Assembly: GCA_914767715.1 (NCBI GenBank)
Contig: OU612073.1
Location: 7,070,001 to 7,134,000 of the forward strand
Direction of reading: 5' to 3'
Source of the DNA: Membranipora membranacea
Taxonomy: Eukaryota; Bryozoa; Gymnolaemata; Cheilostomatida; Membraniporidae
DNA: 64,000 nucleotides
Positions 24,969-36,735 of the stretch are shown here, one piece after another. The notes below the pieces were generated by a model that was not told the origin of the DNA, ran no database searches, and was given only the letters and a program-made list of their open reading frames with translations. The position numbers and the translations under genes were made by a program. How positions within the stretch are numbered: position 1 is the first letter of the stretch; every line of letters begins with the position of its first letter.

Positions 24969-25012
24969 TTAAACCAGGGAGAGTGGATGGGTATCCCACC
25001 CTCCCTGGTTAA
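24969..25012. mobile_element. Short TTAA-flanked hairpin
   Basis: The sequence runs ttaaaccagggagagtgg, a short centre, then ccaccctccctggttaa: an imperfect palindrome with TTAA at both ends, in the TM/juxtamembrane intron of receptor C. Unit B lacks it at the matching place. The size and TTAA ends suggest a minimal MITE or the fused termini of a piggyBac-like element. The accctccctgg motif recurs near 57410. Confidence 0.45.
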
Positions 25013-25660
25013 ACACAATGGCAGGTGACTCAGTCATCATCTGGAAAAAGATTGAACCTTCTGTGATTGACTGAGTGATAGTGCAAAGTCAGGTATTGAG
25101 GCTTTTATAAGTATTTCTCTGCATTCATAGAGGGAACAAACTTGTTCCAATGAATATTAATACCCATAAATTTGTCAGCTGGATTAATGGGCAAGCAAGT
25201 AGTAAACTCACTGGACCCCAGGGTACGATTGAATCCGAAAACTTGTGATCAATAAGAGATCTATTTTCTTTCAGGTTAAAAGGAGTGACTCGAGAGACAG
25301 AGGTCTGCAAAAAACTGCCAGAGCCCAATATTTCCCAAGGTATGTAATTTTCTTAATACAAATTATCGGAATAATAGTCGTCCCTCAGATCTGGAGGCTT
25401 CACTGAAATTGTAATGAGTGATCAAAATACAAAAATTAATTGATTAATTTCTTTGAAAAGAATCCATTTATTCCCTGCATACTTCTCAGTCACAATGACA
25501 ATTAATGATTATGTGAAAAAGAAATAGCAACTTTTTGCAATACAATAATTTATTAGTATTAGTATGACATAATCTACAACTATTAATGTTCATAAAATAA
25601 TATTGATAAAATAGTGCATTGTTAGCAAATATCAATTTAATGAGCAAATTATTGTCACAT

Positions 25661-26408
25661 TTAGAGGCAAAAGTAAGGTCCATACTGTGTGTTCTTCTGC
25701 AAGTCTTTTAACCACTTACAGCCTGTGTAGAGTTTGAACAGTTTCAATTCTTTTGGACCCTTGAAATCCTCTGGGCAGAGATCACAGCTGCATATACCAT
25801 CTACGTCGCTAAGGAATGCAGGGATTCTTTTACCGTTGACGTTGAAGCGGCCACATGCAGCGCGGCAATCGGAGCCAGTTATTGCCTTAAACGCCCTGAG
25901 CCTGTATTGTTCTGAAAATAGAAAATGTACATTTATAACGACTCATAGACCAAGTTAATCTTGGACTGACAGACAGGAGATTTGTGTTTGGGCCACTGAT
26001 GCTAGACGAATTCTTAAACACTCTCATTCGCTATATGGCATCGCATCTATGAACTTAACACAACCCTAGGACAAACGTTAATATTTGCTACAGTTTAGTT
26101 TAGCTAGTTTTGGAGTGTCTTAATATTTGTTAGGAGTAATTTTCATTAGCTAAGTAATTAGCTTATTTAAAGTAAAGAGTCCGACTAAATGAAAGTGAGC
26201 GATAAATTTTGCTGTTGAAGCATGTGCGAAATGGTGATTCTTTACCCTGCAAAAAATTTTGCGCCCTTAGGTTATATATTCAAGCTAACTTACCATCTAT
26301 TTGGTTATCCCATTCACATATCCTTGGATTCCATGTCAATAAAGTATATCCGTAGCAAAGCTCAATTTGTAAAATGAGCATAAATAGTACGCCGGTGACT
26401 GTCCTCAT
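25661..26408 (-). CDS. Nested small secreted 8-cysteine protein, copy C
   Basis: Exons 26408-26294 and 25911-25661 are joined in phase 1 and encode 121 residues. The product opens MRTVTGVLFMLILQIELCYG (signal peptide), then WNPRICEWDNQID. The second exon begins EQYRLRAFKAITGSDC and keeps CRAAC, CSCDLC, TGC and final YFCL. There is an extra cysteine in the predicted signal region, as in copy D. It is closer to copy D than to A or B. It lies on the opposite strand in the last intron of receptor C. The frame is intact although the host receptor is damaged. Function is unknown. Confidence 0.85.
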
Positions 26409-26620
26409 TTTGTTTCAGAATAACAAGGTGTATAGATGTACACACCGCTGTGGAATGGTTCCCAGTCTTATACTGAGCTATCTCATTCCTTGCTTTGTTT
26501 TATATATGAGTCTGAATGTAGTGATTGGGAATGCAAACCTTATTCATCAATATGTATTAGTGATGACATTGTCAAGAGGATCAAGTGGTTGTCAGTTGTG
26601 ATGACGCACTTGTTGATAGA
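26409..26620 (-). promoter_or_regulatory. Promoter of nested secreted gene C
   Basis: Reverse-strand copy of the conserved block: gatgacgcac (26600-26609), atcaagtgg, catattgatg-type octamer remnant near 26548, and a TATA box in ttttatatatgag (about 26499-26508), roughly 95 bp before the ATG. Confidence 0.5.
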
Positions 26621-27147
26621 AAAGAGGATTTGCAGAATAAAAATCTGGAGTCAGATCAGTTGGTAACTATTGAATGATATGCAGACCAATGAGGTATCCA
26701 ACCCATTAATTATCCCCAATGGCCACTTAAGACATTGCTTCCATGACTCAGTAGTTTAAAATGTTACCTTTTTCCATTTCCAGAATCAGCGAGTACTACA
26801 GATAACCCGACTGGTGATAATCGCGCCGACCCTGCTCACGATTATGAGTCAATAGAAGCTACCAAGCCATACAACGAGTACAGTAAAATAGACGAGCATG
26901 ATATGCTGAGCATTACCAGTTTCAACCAGAACAATGCCCATTGTGAAATGGAGGCTAAAGGTGCGCTGCAGCAAGAAGAGGACCTCAGGAACTACTCAGC
27001 CACTGAATCCTCATCAATAAATAGCTTCCGGTGTCCCTCACCAAACTTGATGAAATCTATATCCCATAAATTAAGTAAAAGGGGAATACACATACAGCAA
27101 GATTCAACTCAAGTAGATTTCTCTCGACAGAGAATACATTCAATACC

Positions 27148-28165
27148 CTGTAGAGCTGCCTTGCATTTGTCGCTGATGGTCTCGTTGGCAGACATTGCGA
27201 TATCAGTAGGGATACTACTGATTATCTGTTGGCATTTCCTGTGTGCACTATGGTTAATGAAAGCGGCTTCGTATATGATAACTTTCAAAAAAACTTTGTT
27301 TGGCCACAATAATGGTCTTTTGGACAGCATATTTGACGTTATACAAAAGTTGCGAAAATATTAGCTGTATTCGAGAGGCTACTGTTTTCGCAATATGCAA
27401 GCCAATTCCTTGAAAGTCAATGTGTATGACATTTGAAGTGTACTCTAAGAGAAAATCACAATTAATTTTGTTTCAAGCCTATGATCTGTTCTGAATTAAT
27501 GATTGAAATTTCACATATTTTCACGGCTTCACAAAAAATGAAGCATTGTATGGCGTGACGTAAAAAGTCAATTTAGACTAGTCATATATCAAAGAAAATC
27601 AAATTTTACGATGAACACAATCTCTATGTTTACATTCCACCTGTTTTGAAATTTTGTGCAATTAATTTGACACCCCCATCTGCATCTCATTTCCCCCCTA
27701 AAATGACACAACGTCATCGAATCAAGTTTTTGGTCAGGTATTCATTTTCAGTAGCTCGGCAGCTTTCCAACGGTATATGTTATGTTGATATTCGGATCGG
27801 TCTTTGACATTACCTTAATAGTATACATTGAACCGTTAGCGGAGCTGACTCTTAGAGAGGAACTTATGGCTGCTCTTGTCTTGTCTCTGCTTGTTTTATC
27901 CTTGACAAGGAGGCCAAGCCCTTTAATCTTAACAGGGAGGACTTTCTTGATGATTTTGTATCGAGCCGCATCTAGGTTGATAGTGATTTGCGGGGTTTTT
28001 GAGGTGCCCTTTATTTCTATGTCTGATTTTAATTGTTGTGCCCTACTGACCTTTTTTTTTAATCTATTTTTTTTAATAAATTTTTTTAATTTATTCAATT
28101 TAATTTAATTTAATTATTTATTTTAATTAATTTGAATTTTTTAATTAATTTTTTTTTTAATTTAT
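27148..28165. other. Foreign segment replacing the end of receptor C
   Basis: At about 27148 homology with tails A, B and D stops. For the next kilobase the sequence is unrelated to the other units, until flank-repeat homology resumes near 28318. A minus-strand frame at 28098-27748 encodes a lysine-rich 116-residue peptide (many KK, then a beta-like IKGLGLLVKDKTSRDKTR stretch), and another minus frame lies at 27330-27109. I recognise neither. The 28040-28165 part is almost pure A/T homopolymer runs, as at the end of an inserted retrocopy. This may be an insertion or a rearrangement junction. Confidence 0.45.
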
Positions 28166-30120
28166 TGTATGGGACAAAGGCGAATCAAGCCGCATTTTTT
28201 GCATTAATGTTTGCCCACTGGGGTGTGCTGAGTTTCAACATCTATTCTTCAGTTTATTATCAATATGATGCTTGCGATAAGCTTCGTTCACTCTCTTTGC
28301 AGCTACAACAAAGAGTCGTCCTCTTATTAAATAACACTTGACAACTCATTATATTTAAATGAGATATGTTTTCCTTTTTATCAGGGAGAGTGGTACATCT
28401 TTCAGCGCTCCTTGTATTTATAATCTGAGAGTTTGGCACAACTCACTGATTTAATAATCTTAAAATTTGATTGAAACTGTATAATATAATATAATTAGAT
28501 GCTATGATGTTTGCAACTGATGAACTTTAACTATGCTGCCGCAAAGAACAGCAGGTTTGGTGCTTTGGCCACAATTGATAACTGAACTTCAAGTATATAG
28601 AAATATTTTAAAATATCCAGAGCGTATAATTACTGATATGAACACCCTATCTTATCATTATCACACTCTTTACTAATACATATATTTCTTTTTTCAATCT
28701 ACAATCATTTTTTTAATGTATTGCATGCAGTGAGTGATCTTAATGTCCTTGTACATGACAAGCAGTTTGAGCCATGTGTTGTGACTTAAAATCAATGTTT
28801 ATATGTCAATGTCAATATTTATTTAAAAATCGAACTGCAATATATTTGCATACGTTCTACTTCTTGGTCTGATCTGAGCAAACCAAAGTTTTACATGCCA
28901 TCAAGTGTGTTTAAGGAATTGTCCTTTACAATGAAGGCAAGAAGAAGTTGAGGAAAAAGCAGATTTCTGCTTCGAATTTTAGTTCTGCTTGAAATGACCA
29001 TAATTGAATGCCTCAATATTAGCAACGCAAGCAAAAGTCTGTGGGCTCACACTCATGTTATACAGCTGTTAGCAAGGATGCATAGTTTTCATACCTCTCT
29101 TGTTTCTCATTGGCTGGCTGTGATCATGGATTGCATCATGGGAAGCACTCCACTGACAGTATATATCATTGTTTTGTTTCCTGCTGAACTTATGGACTAG
29201 GCGACAACAACGTCAATCGAGTATTAACCCTAATCCCTGATTTCACGTTAATTTTTTTTGCAGGTGATGTAATCTTTGTTATGCAGATCCTTCTGTTCCC
29301 GTACCAAGCAGGAATTCATGTGGTGGTGAGGATAGCAAGGGTAAGCTATGAATCCGAATATTTAAGATTGGGGGGGAGTGATTGATACCAGGAGAGATCA
29401 GTTCGCATACTTGGAACAATGATCCAATTTGGTTTTACCTATACTATCATTTATTCCATTTCCAATATAACTATGTGTGGTAAAATAATATTGAAAGAAA
29501 AACTAAGGTTTAAAAAGCTTTATGTTAATTATCTTCGTGTTCATCCAAGAAAAAACCCTATTTCTCCTTGGTTTATCTGCACTCATAAATTGTTTTCTGG
29601 GTTTTTACCTTTATTTGGATATTTATGTATTTGCTATCAATCAATTATTCTTTTGACGATTTTAACAGGGCATAAAAACTGCTTTGAGTCACCTGTGAAC
29701 TGTTGGTTGAATGAAGGCAGATTATCTGGGATTAATTCCTTTTACATCAATCACTTCCGTGCCTGACGTACTTGCTACAACTCCTCCTATGAAGAAGCAT
29801 GACCAAACCAATACAATAGTCCTGTAACCAATTATCAAAATAATCCTGCATAAAATGTATCTTGTCGAAACCACCTGATGTGAAAGGCGTAAGTAAGCGC
29901 CAGCTCATAGACTGCCATTAACCACCTCCATTTTGCCTTGTTCTTTCATATAACATAATATATAATTTTAGAAAATGATTTTACAATAAGATAAAATTCA
30001 CTGCATGTATAGGAAAGTTGTGGTTATCAGGTTTACATGAGAAAAATATAATCAATGACTTTATAACTAATATCTCTACCAAAGTAAGCAATTATAGCGG
30101 TGTACGTTTTATGGTTAATC
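28166..30120 (+). repeat. 3' flank repeat of unit D
   Basis: From about 28318 this matches window positions 1-1756 (ttattaaataacacttgacaact start, acagcaggtttgg, gaagcactccactgacagtatatatc, gcaggtgatgtaatctttg, accacctgatgtgaaagg). It runs without a break into the tail exon of receptor D. No gene is supported; the 115-residue frame at 29419-29766 is not kept in the other copies. Confidence 0.65.
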
Positions 30121-30769
30121 CTAATGGTTGATGTCAGCATAATCATCACAACTATTCTTGTGCACCTCATCTTGAGTCACTGTTTGCTGTTGAGGATAAA
30201 AGAATTTAAGATGTCTTCGTCCCCTACAAGGCATAGGTGGTGTACTGGGTATTGAATGTATTCTCTGTCGAGACAAATCTTCTTGAGTTAAATCTTGCTG
30301 TATGTGTATACCCCTTCTACTTAATTTATGGGATATAGATTTCATCAAGTTTGGTGAGGGACACCTAAAGCTATTTATTGATGAGGATTCAGTGGCTGAG
30401 TTGCTGCTGAGATCCTCTTCTTGCGGCAGCGCACCTTTAGCCTCTGTTCCACACTGGGTGTATTCTGGTTGACACTCACAATGCTCAACATATCATGCTC
30501 GTCTATTTTACTGTAATCGTTGTATGGATCGGAAGCTTCTATCGACTCATAATCGTGAGCAGGGTCGGCGCGATTGTCACCAGTCGAGCTATCTGTAGTA
30601 CTCGCTGATTCTGGAAATGGAAAAAGGTAAAATCTTAAACTTCTCAGTCAAGGGGAGCATTGTATTGACAGGCCATTGGGGATAATTAATGGCTAGGATG
30701 CCTCATTGGTCTACATAGCATTCAATAATTGACAGCTGTTCTAACTCCAAACTATTATCCTGCAAATCA

Positions 30770-30987
30770 CCCTTTCTAGCAACAAGTGCGTCATCACAAC
30801 TGACAACCACTTGATCCTCTTGACAATGTCATCACTAATGCATATTAATGACTAAGGTTAGAATTCCCAATAACCACAGTCAGGTTCTGATATAAAACTT
30901 AGAAGCAAGGAATGAGAGTTCACAATAAAACTGGGAACCATTCCACAGCGGTTTTTACACCTATACACATTGTAATACTGCAACGAA
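30770..30987 (+). promoter_or_regulatory. Promoter of nested secreted gene D
   Basis: Same block as copy A: gtgcgtcatcac (30786-30797), accacttgatcctc, atgcatattaatga (30838-30851) and TATA gatataaaac (30889-30898), 97 bp before the start codon. It is conserved although the surrounding receptor is a pseudogene. Confidence 0.55.
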
Positions 30988-31777
30988 ATGAGGAAAGTCA
31001 CCGGCGTACTATTTATGGTCTTTTTACAAATTCAGCTTTGCTATGGATATTCCTTTATTGGACCAAATCCACGGATATGCGAGTGGGATAACCAAATAAC
31101 AGGTAAGTTAATCTTATACTAATAACCTGGAGGTACGAAACGTTTGCAGGGGAAGAGATCACCAATCACCATTTCGCACATGCTCTCTGTAGCTCTCATC
31201 AGTGAAATCTATGGCTCCCCAACATTTATTCCTCCTCTTAATTTTAAATGAGCTTAAAACTTAGCTTGTGACAAGTAGTGCACTCCAAAACTAACTGAAC
31301 TATACTGTGGCTAATATCTATTTTTCTAGAGCTGTGTTATGTTCACACATGTTGCGAAATATAATGAATAATAAGAGTCTTTGAGAATGTTCTTGTTTGG
31401 GTGTGATCAAAAGTGAAAAGTTACTAGACTTTTTTTAGAGAAATTTAAAATCAGTGGCCTCAACGCCTATAAGCTCAAGATAAACTTGGAATGTGAGTTT
31501 AAAAAAATGTACTTCTTTTTTTTTAGAACAATACAGGCTCAGGGGGTTTAAAGCAGTAAGTAGCTCCAGCTGCAGTGAGGCATGTGACGTGTTCAACGTC
31601 AATGGTGGAATAATCCTGTCTTTCCTAAGCTACGTAGATGGTATATGCAGCTGTGATCTTTGCCCCGAGGACTTCATGGGTCCTGATGAAATGAAAATCT
31701 TTCTTCAATTCACAGGTTGTGAGAACTTGAAAGACTTGCAGAAAAACACACCGTTTGGACCTTACTTCTGCCTCTAA
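30988..31777 (+). CDS. Nested small secreted 8-cysteine protein, copy D
   Basis: Exons 30988-31102 and 31527-31777 are joined in phase 1 and encode 121 residues. It opens MRKVTGVLFMVFLQIQLCYG (signal peptide), then NPRICEWDNQIT. Exon 2 begins EQYRLRGFKAVSSSSC and keeps CSEAC, CSCDLC, TGC and final YFCL. The stretch between the first exon-2 cysteine pair and CSCDLC is the most divergent of the four (NGGIILSFLSYVDG). The host receptor D has at least six lesions, yet this frame, splice sites and promoter are intact, which argues for selection on the secreted gene alone. The family is not recognised. Confidence 0.85.
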
Positions 31778-34700
31778 ATATTTTGCTGGACAATTTTATT
31801 TGCTAACACTGCACTGATGGCCGTAGATTAAATCATACTAATTGCACTCTCTTGTTGACCGATTGACAGATTGTAGTTTATATTATGAAAAATTGACTCC
31901 TTTTTTCTCACAATCATAACTGTCATTGTGACTATGTAGTAGTAAATAGATTCTTTTCAATTAAAGTAATCATAAATAAAAGTTTGTTATGTGATCACTG
32001 TCCATTTTTTCGTAGGTACTTTGATGATAATTATGGTTGGTTACATGACTCCTTGCCATCTGAAGAACAACAATTTCTTCGCAATTTGCATAATTAAAAC
32101 ATACCTTGCGCAGTATTGGTCTCTAGCAGTTCATGGCAGGCCTTAGTCACTGGAATTACTCCTCTAAACCTGCAAGAAAATAATGAGACATGGTTCAAGG
32201 ACAGCTCTGCGGTTTGGTTGTCAGACATTGACATCTTATTAATCACATGTTTTTGGATTCAATCATACTCTGAGGTCCGATGAGTTTAATACCTGCTTTG
32301 GTTGTAATTGCCCATTTTTCCAGTGAAGAAATTCATGAATACCGATATTGACTAAAACAATCCCTCTGTGCATGCAGAAAATATTTTAAAAAGCTGTGTA
32401 TCAAGGCAAGTTTTGCAATATCACTCCAACCTCACGGAAGGATCAAACATGATCTTGAAAGTGACTGACTCACATGCCTTTGAAGGGAAGAGTAAGTGCA
32501 CAGCAAATTCCAGTATTAAAAGTAGAGTCGTCCTCCCATGAGCAAAAAGGACATAACTCTTAGTACTTGTTCATCCTACGATGAAAAGACAAAAATTCAT
32601 ACTCACCTCCCAGTCAAGAAGAAATAACTGAAGAGAAGTATTATGACTAATAATAAGCTCAACATCACTCCAAGTAATACAATGACTGTGAGTAAATCCA
32701 ACTGAATCTATAAACAAAACGCCAATTCTTGTTGTATAAGAATGCACTGAAATCGCAGACAGCACGATTCATTAGATAATTTTAGATTTATAAACATTTG
32801 GTATGAACATTAAACTTACATTTTGTTTCATGAATTATGGCAACAGAATATAGTACTTGGTGGGAAAAAGTTATCGCTGACTTTTCATGATTGGAGATAT
32901 TTTTTCATTTTGATATAAATGTGCTCACCTGTTTGTGTATGTCATCCTCGAGTGGTGATAAGGGCTTCATTTTAAGACATTCCAGAGTTGTGTTCCATTT
33001 CCCACTTTTGCATTTGAATTGGTTGCTGTGGTTTGAAAGCGCAAACCCAGCACTACATGTGGCATTATAATCCATTGAGTAAGATGATCCAACATGGATT
33101 AGCTTGTCAAGATTGGCTATGCTACTGTCACACCGTTCCACTGTAATTAAAGAGTGAATTCATTACTGGCTGAGCATAGACCATACATGTTTCAATTTAT
33201 ATGTCAAAGGTCCTGCATAATGTTTCTAAGCCAGTTGCTAGGTTCTTTGAGGTTTAACCATAAAAGAATGGAATCAGATTTTCTCTCACTTTCGTTATAC
33301 GTTTATTGGGGTATTTTTTAAACCCATAAGTGCAAAGTGAAATATCAAACACAAATGTCACCTACAATAAATTGTAGCTAGTGAACAAGCTTTTAAATTG
33401 ACCTACCAAAATATTTGATGCGGATAAGTTCATCATAATCCTCAACTCTTCTCATTCCGTTGTGCAGGTAAAGTGGGGTATTGCCTTTAAATTGAAGCGG
33501 AATTCCTTTGCTAGATCCATCTGAGAAGTATAGGTCATGGCTTCGCTGATCCCGAGGTTGTTGAAGTTTGTTCTTTATGAAAAACCTTTTCCTACAAGAT
33601 GCAGGCATATCAACAAATTCAAGATCCATGTTGACGGTTGCTGTCAATGGTAATCCCTTGATAGTTATCGCTAGGTCATCAGTTTGATTTCCACGCTCAT
33701 ACCGCTCTCTCAAGTTAGATAAGTCAGTTATATACCCCTGAGGGTGTACACTTGCATCTATTGAGCTGTTGAACTGCTGGCTCAACAAAGCAAACACGGG
33801 ATAGACTGAAAAATAATAAATTACTATGTACATGCAGTTAACATACAGAGCCCTGCTCCGAAATCTAATTACTCAAATCAATGCCTTTCCTTCTGTATTT
33901 ATTGCTAAACTTGCTGGTAATGTATTTCAAGCTTTGTGAATGAAAGAGCTGCTTGCTCCTACCAAGCTGTCGCATTGCACAACAGAGTTACAATTAATTT
34001 AACAATAACGGCTGAAAAGCAATTTTAGTCATTTTCTCTCAATTGTTGCAATTGGCATCAAAGTAGAACCCACAGTGAGCGTCTTCGTCATAGGTCATAC
34101 ATCCCTCCAAAAATAATGTGTGTTACAATTATGCTCCAAATCCTACCTTGAAATGTGATGTTAAACTATGGCATGTGAGTATCAACTTGAAGAGTCAGCT
34201 CAAGTTCTTTGATGAAATGTTCCTTCTGCTCAGTGCAAGAACCACTTTTTTGCTCAGTTGTCATGACCTTATGACGCAAGTATGCCTGACTTTCTCCATG
34301 ATGATTGTACACCATGAGACTGTTTTTGCTCTGCCCTATAATTAGAACCTTGCAAACCCGACCTGTAGTGGCTCTGTAGTCGCTGCTGTCAGAAACTCCT
34401 CCCAGTATCATTCCCTCTTCTACTGTGTCCAGATCCTCCAGGGTGTATAGTTTCTGTATCATGAGCTGCGGAGCCGCAAAACATCGCTGTGTGCCTGCTG
34501 TGTATTTCACCTTGAAATCATATATTTAATATTTGCACAGGGTGGTTACAATGATACGCAAGAAAGAAATTGGTTTAATTTGCTGGCCCCTCCTCTGCTG
34601 GATGTTTTTGTTTAAAATTATTTTCCGATTCCGTTTGAAAAAAGAAATTTGTTCTTTTCGATAGTACAGGGTGGATGAAGCATCAATATCAGCTGTGAAA

Positions 34701-34870
34701 GAAAGCCAAGAACAGTCCGTAGTAATTTAGCGACAGATGTTTGTGTTTTGACACATTTATCTGTACTCTTCAACCATCACAATTGAGTTAAGACCTACAT
34801 ACCTTGAGCAGAGAGTAATCCGTTGAGAGCTATCATTATTGCGAACACTCTTGTGGTGCCTCAAATCGTC

Positions 34871-36365
34871 CTGAAATAATCATCAAAATTAATTTGGTCT
34901 TCTCAAAAGCTTTTCTAGCACATGCTCTTCCTTTTCGCTCACTTCAATAAGTCAAAGACTGGCTAGTAGCGGTAAATATATACAATAAACATGCACCTAA
35001 ATATTATTTGATTCGAAGTCATAGCTGTATAGACAACTCCAAAATGATAAAATTTGAGCATAACATAGTTAATATTACTTACACGGTTGACAAAACAAGT
35101 CAGTATAAGTTCTCTCCCTATTACACATCGGATTAAAGCTCTAATCCCACTTGTGCCATAATGGGTTAGGTTTAAATTCTCTTTTGCAATTTTTTCTACA
35201 CTAAGCTGTTCATTGTTATATTTCTACACCTAAACTTAACGTACAAGACAAAGGCAAATCTAATCCAGTTTTTTGTGTTATATTTTGCTTGGCCGGGTGT
35301 GCTAAGGTTTAATGTCTTATCTACATGGTTGATTATAATCATGAAGCTTACCAGGTTCTGGCTGTTGGTTCACAAAAAAACCAATTGCATCTTCAGCAAA
35401 ATGAACCTGTCCAGAGACCCAAATATTTAGAACTCACGTTTCAGTTCAATAATTACATATTATGATACTTCAGGTCTACAAATCTATCAGTATTTTTGAG
35501 CAGCACAATCTGGAATCTACAAAATTACAAGAAGAAAAATTATCTATAATTTTCACCAAGAGTGATGAAGGCAAAAACTATGAAAACACCAGCACAAAAA
35601 AAAAGATGGGCCGGATTAAAGCAACAACTGATACTCTTTCCTATGTAGGCCCATAAAATACCTTTTGTGCCTATAACAAAAGTGTACCTTTCCAACGACC
35701 TAAATACTTGGGAGGGATTTTATACTAGCACACATAATACTTTAGATCTATAGATTTATTAGTATTATTGAACTGTGAAGTCTTTGACCTATGTAATTAC
35801 CAGCAGAAAAAAGATAAGGATGAGGGCAAAAACTGACAGTTTTTCCTATAGGTGATAAATGTCTATTTCTATGACTCATGGTGAACAAAGCTAACCATTC
35901 AACATATTATAAGAGTAAAAATTGATGGATTAAAGACAAATTACCTCATAACCCTCTCTTATCTGCCAAGAGAGACCAAGGAAATTCATCTGGATGATGA
36001 TCAATTGTTCGCTATATCGGGTAATACACCAGGGGTTTTTACTTTTTTTCATCCATATCAGCTTTTATTATCAGAGAACATGTCTTGCTTGTTTGCTTGC
36101 TTCAGTTCGCAGTGGACATTGTAAGCTCATTATACACACTATGGCCGATTGGGACATATCACCTCTATCTAGGGAACACAGTGAATCACACACTTCAAGT
36201 TAAAATACCACTGATGTATGATTGAGATGTGAAACCACTATCTTGTCTTGTGTATGGTGTGGGAAGCATCTTGTGTACCTTATGTATTATTACACCATGT
36301 ACTACCAGCTCATTGTATTGTACTCATACATGGAGCTATGTCTAACTTGGCTTTACCTATACTAA
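34871..36365 (-). repeat. 5' flank of unit D
   Basis: This is the inverted counterpart of the B upstream region (10770 back to about 9820), including aatgggttaggtttaaattctc, the agtatttgggtctct-like block, and the gcttttattatcagagaacatgtcttgcttg end. Divergence is higher than between B and C. A frame at 35462-35656 has no support. Confidence 0.55.
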
Positions 36366-36735
36366 CCACACAGATGGATGGTGCACAAGGAAATTCATGA
36401 AGTTTGTAGAATAGCGCAATTTCCTCAGCTATCTTTATCGCTACCATGAAAGCTATTATCACAAAAGCCTAAACTTTCATAAGACTGAAATAAAATTACG
36501 TCGTGGCAAGTCATGTGACCTACAGGGGGGCCATGAAAACAAGCAAATAAACAAAATCAAGAGGAACATTTTTTATCCAGCTATATCTCAGGAAGTGATG
36601 CGCATCCATCCTTAAAACTTACAATATATAGTAATTTAAGACATTGATGGATATAATGTGAAAGTAAGAATGTGATTGACCAATAAGCCCAGAAGTCATG
36701 AGTGGAAAACCATGGAGAGAAGCATGTGTGTACTA
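36366..36735 (+). repeat. Dispersed direct repeat, copy 1
   Basis: The block from cagatggatggtg through ggaagtgatgcgcatccatcc to ccatggagagaag recurs at 40841-41120 in the same orientation, just upstream of the caspase-like gene. It includes gacaagtcatgtgac-type and caagcaaataaacaa motifs. It is noncoding. Confidence 0.65.

Larger units (their letters stand above)
22467..27364 (+). pseudogene. Receptor C: disrupted copy with replaced tail end
   Basis: Exons: 22467-22534 (signal), 22839-23191, 23555-23953 (CUB-like), 24277-24486 (sushi), 24762-24852 (TM), 25275-25339 and 26784-27364 (tail). The start exon is damaged (ATA, no donor), though an ATG exists at 22501 inside the signal exon. Ectodomain exon 1 is 353 nt instead of 363: a 10-bp deletion near 23146 shifts the frame. 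Sushi, TM and juxtamembrane exons are open, and phases agree among them. The TM exon uses an earlier donor and is 21 nt shorter. The tail keeps YESIEATKPYNEYSKI. After IHSIP, at about 27148, homology ends and the frame runs into a hydrophobic stretch (SVGILLIICWHFLCALWLM) before a stop at 27362. The sushi and ectodomain are closer to copy D than to A/B. Confidence 0.65.
30121..34870 (-). pseudogene. Receptor D: multiply disrupted copy
   Basis: Exon remnants: signal 34870-34803, ectodomain-1 34510-34147, CUB-like 33805-33407, sushi 33140-32929, TM 32707-32607, juxtamembrane 32169-32105, tail 30610-30121. Lesions against B: the start exon no longer has ATG AGG (near 35085); a TGA in the signal exon; +1 nt in ectodomain-1 (364 nt); a sushi exon one nt short at its end; an 11-bp deletion in the TM exon (101 nt); and a 1-bp deletion near 30461 in the tail, giving a stop at 30377-30375. 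The ITAM-like YESIEASDPYNDYSKI is still encoded (30551-30504). The CUB-like exon (399 nt) is open and matches C in length. With this many independent lesions, this copy is a pseudogene. Confidence 0.8.

Noticed and set aside
27782-28108. Hydrophobic plus-strand frame over the foreign segment
   Set aside because: It is complementary to a more polar minus-strand frame and ends in an A/T homopolymer tract; neither is recognised, so no gene is called.
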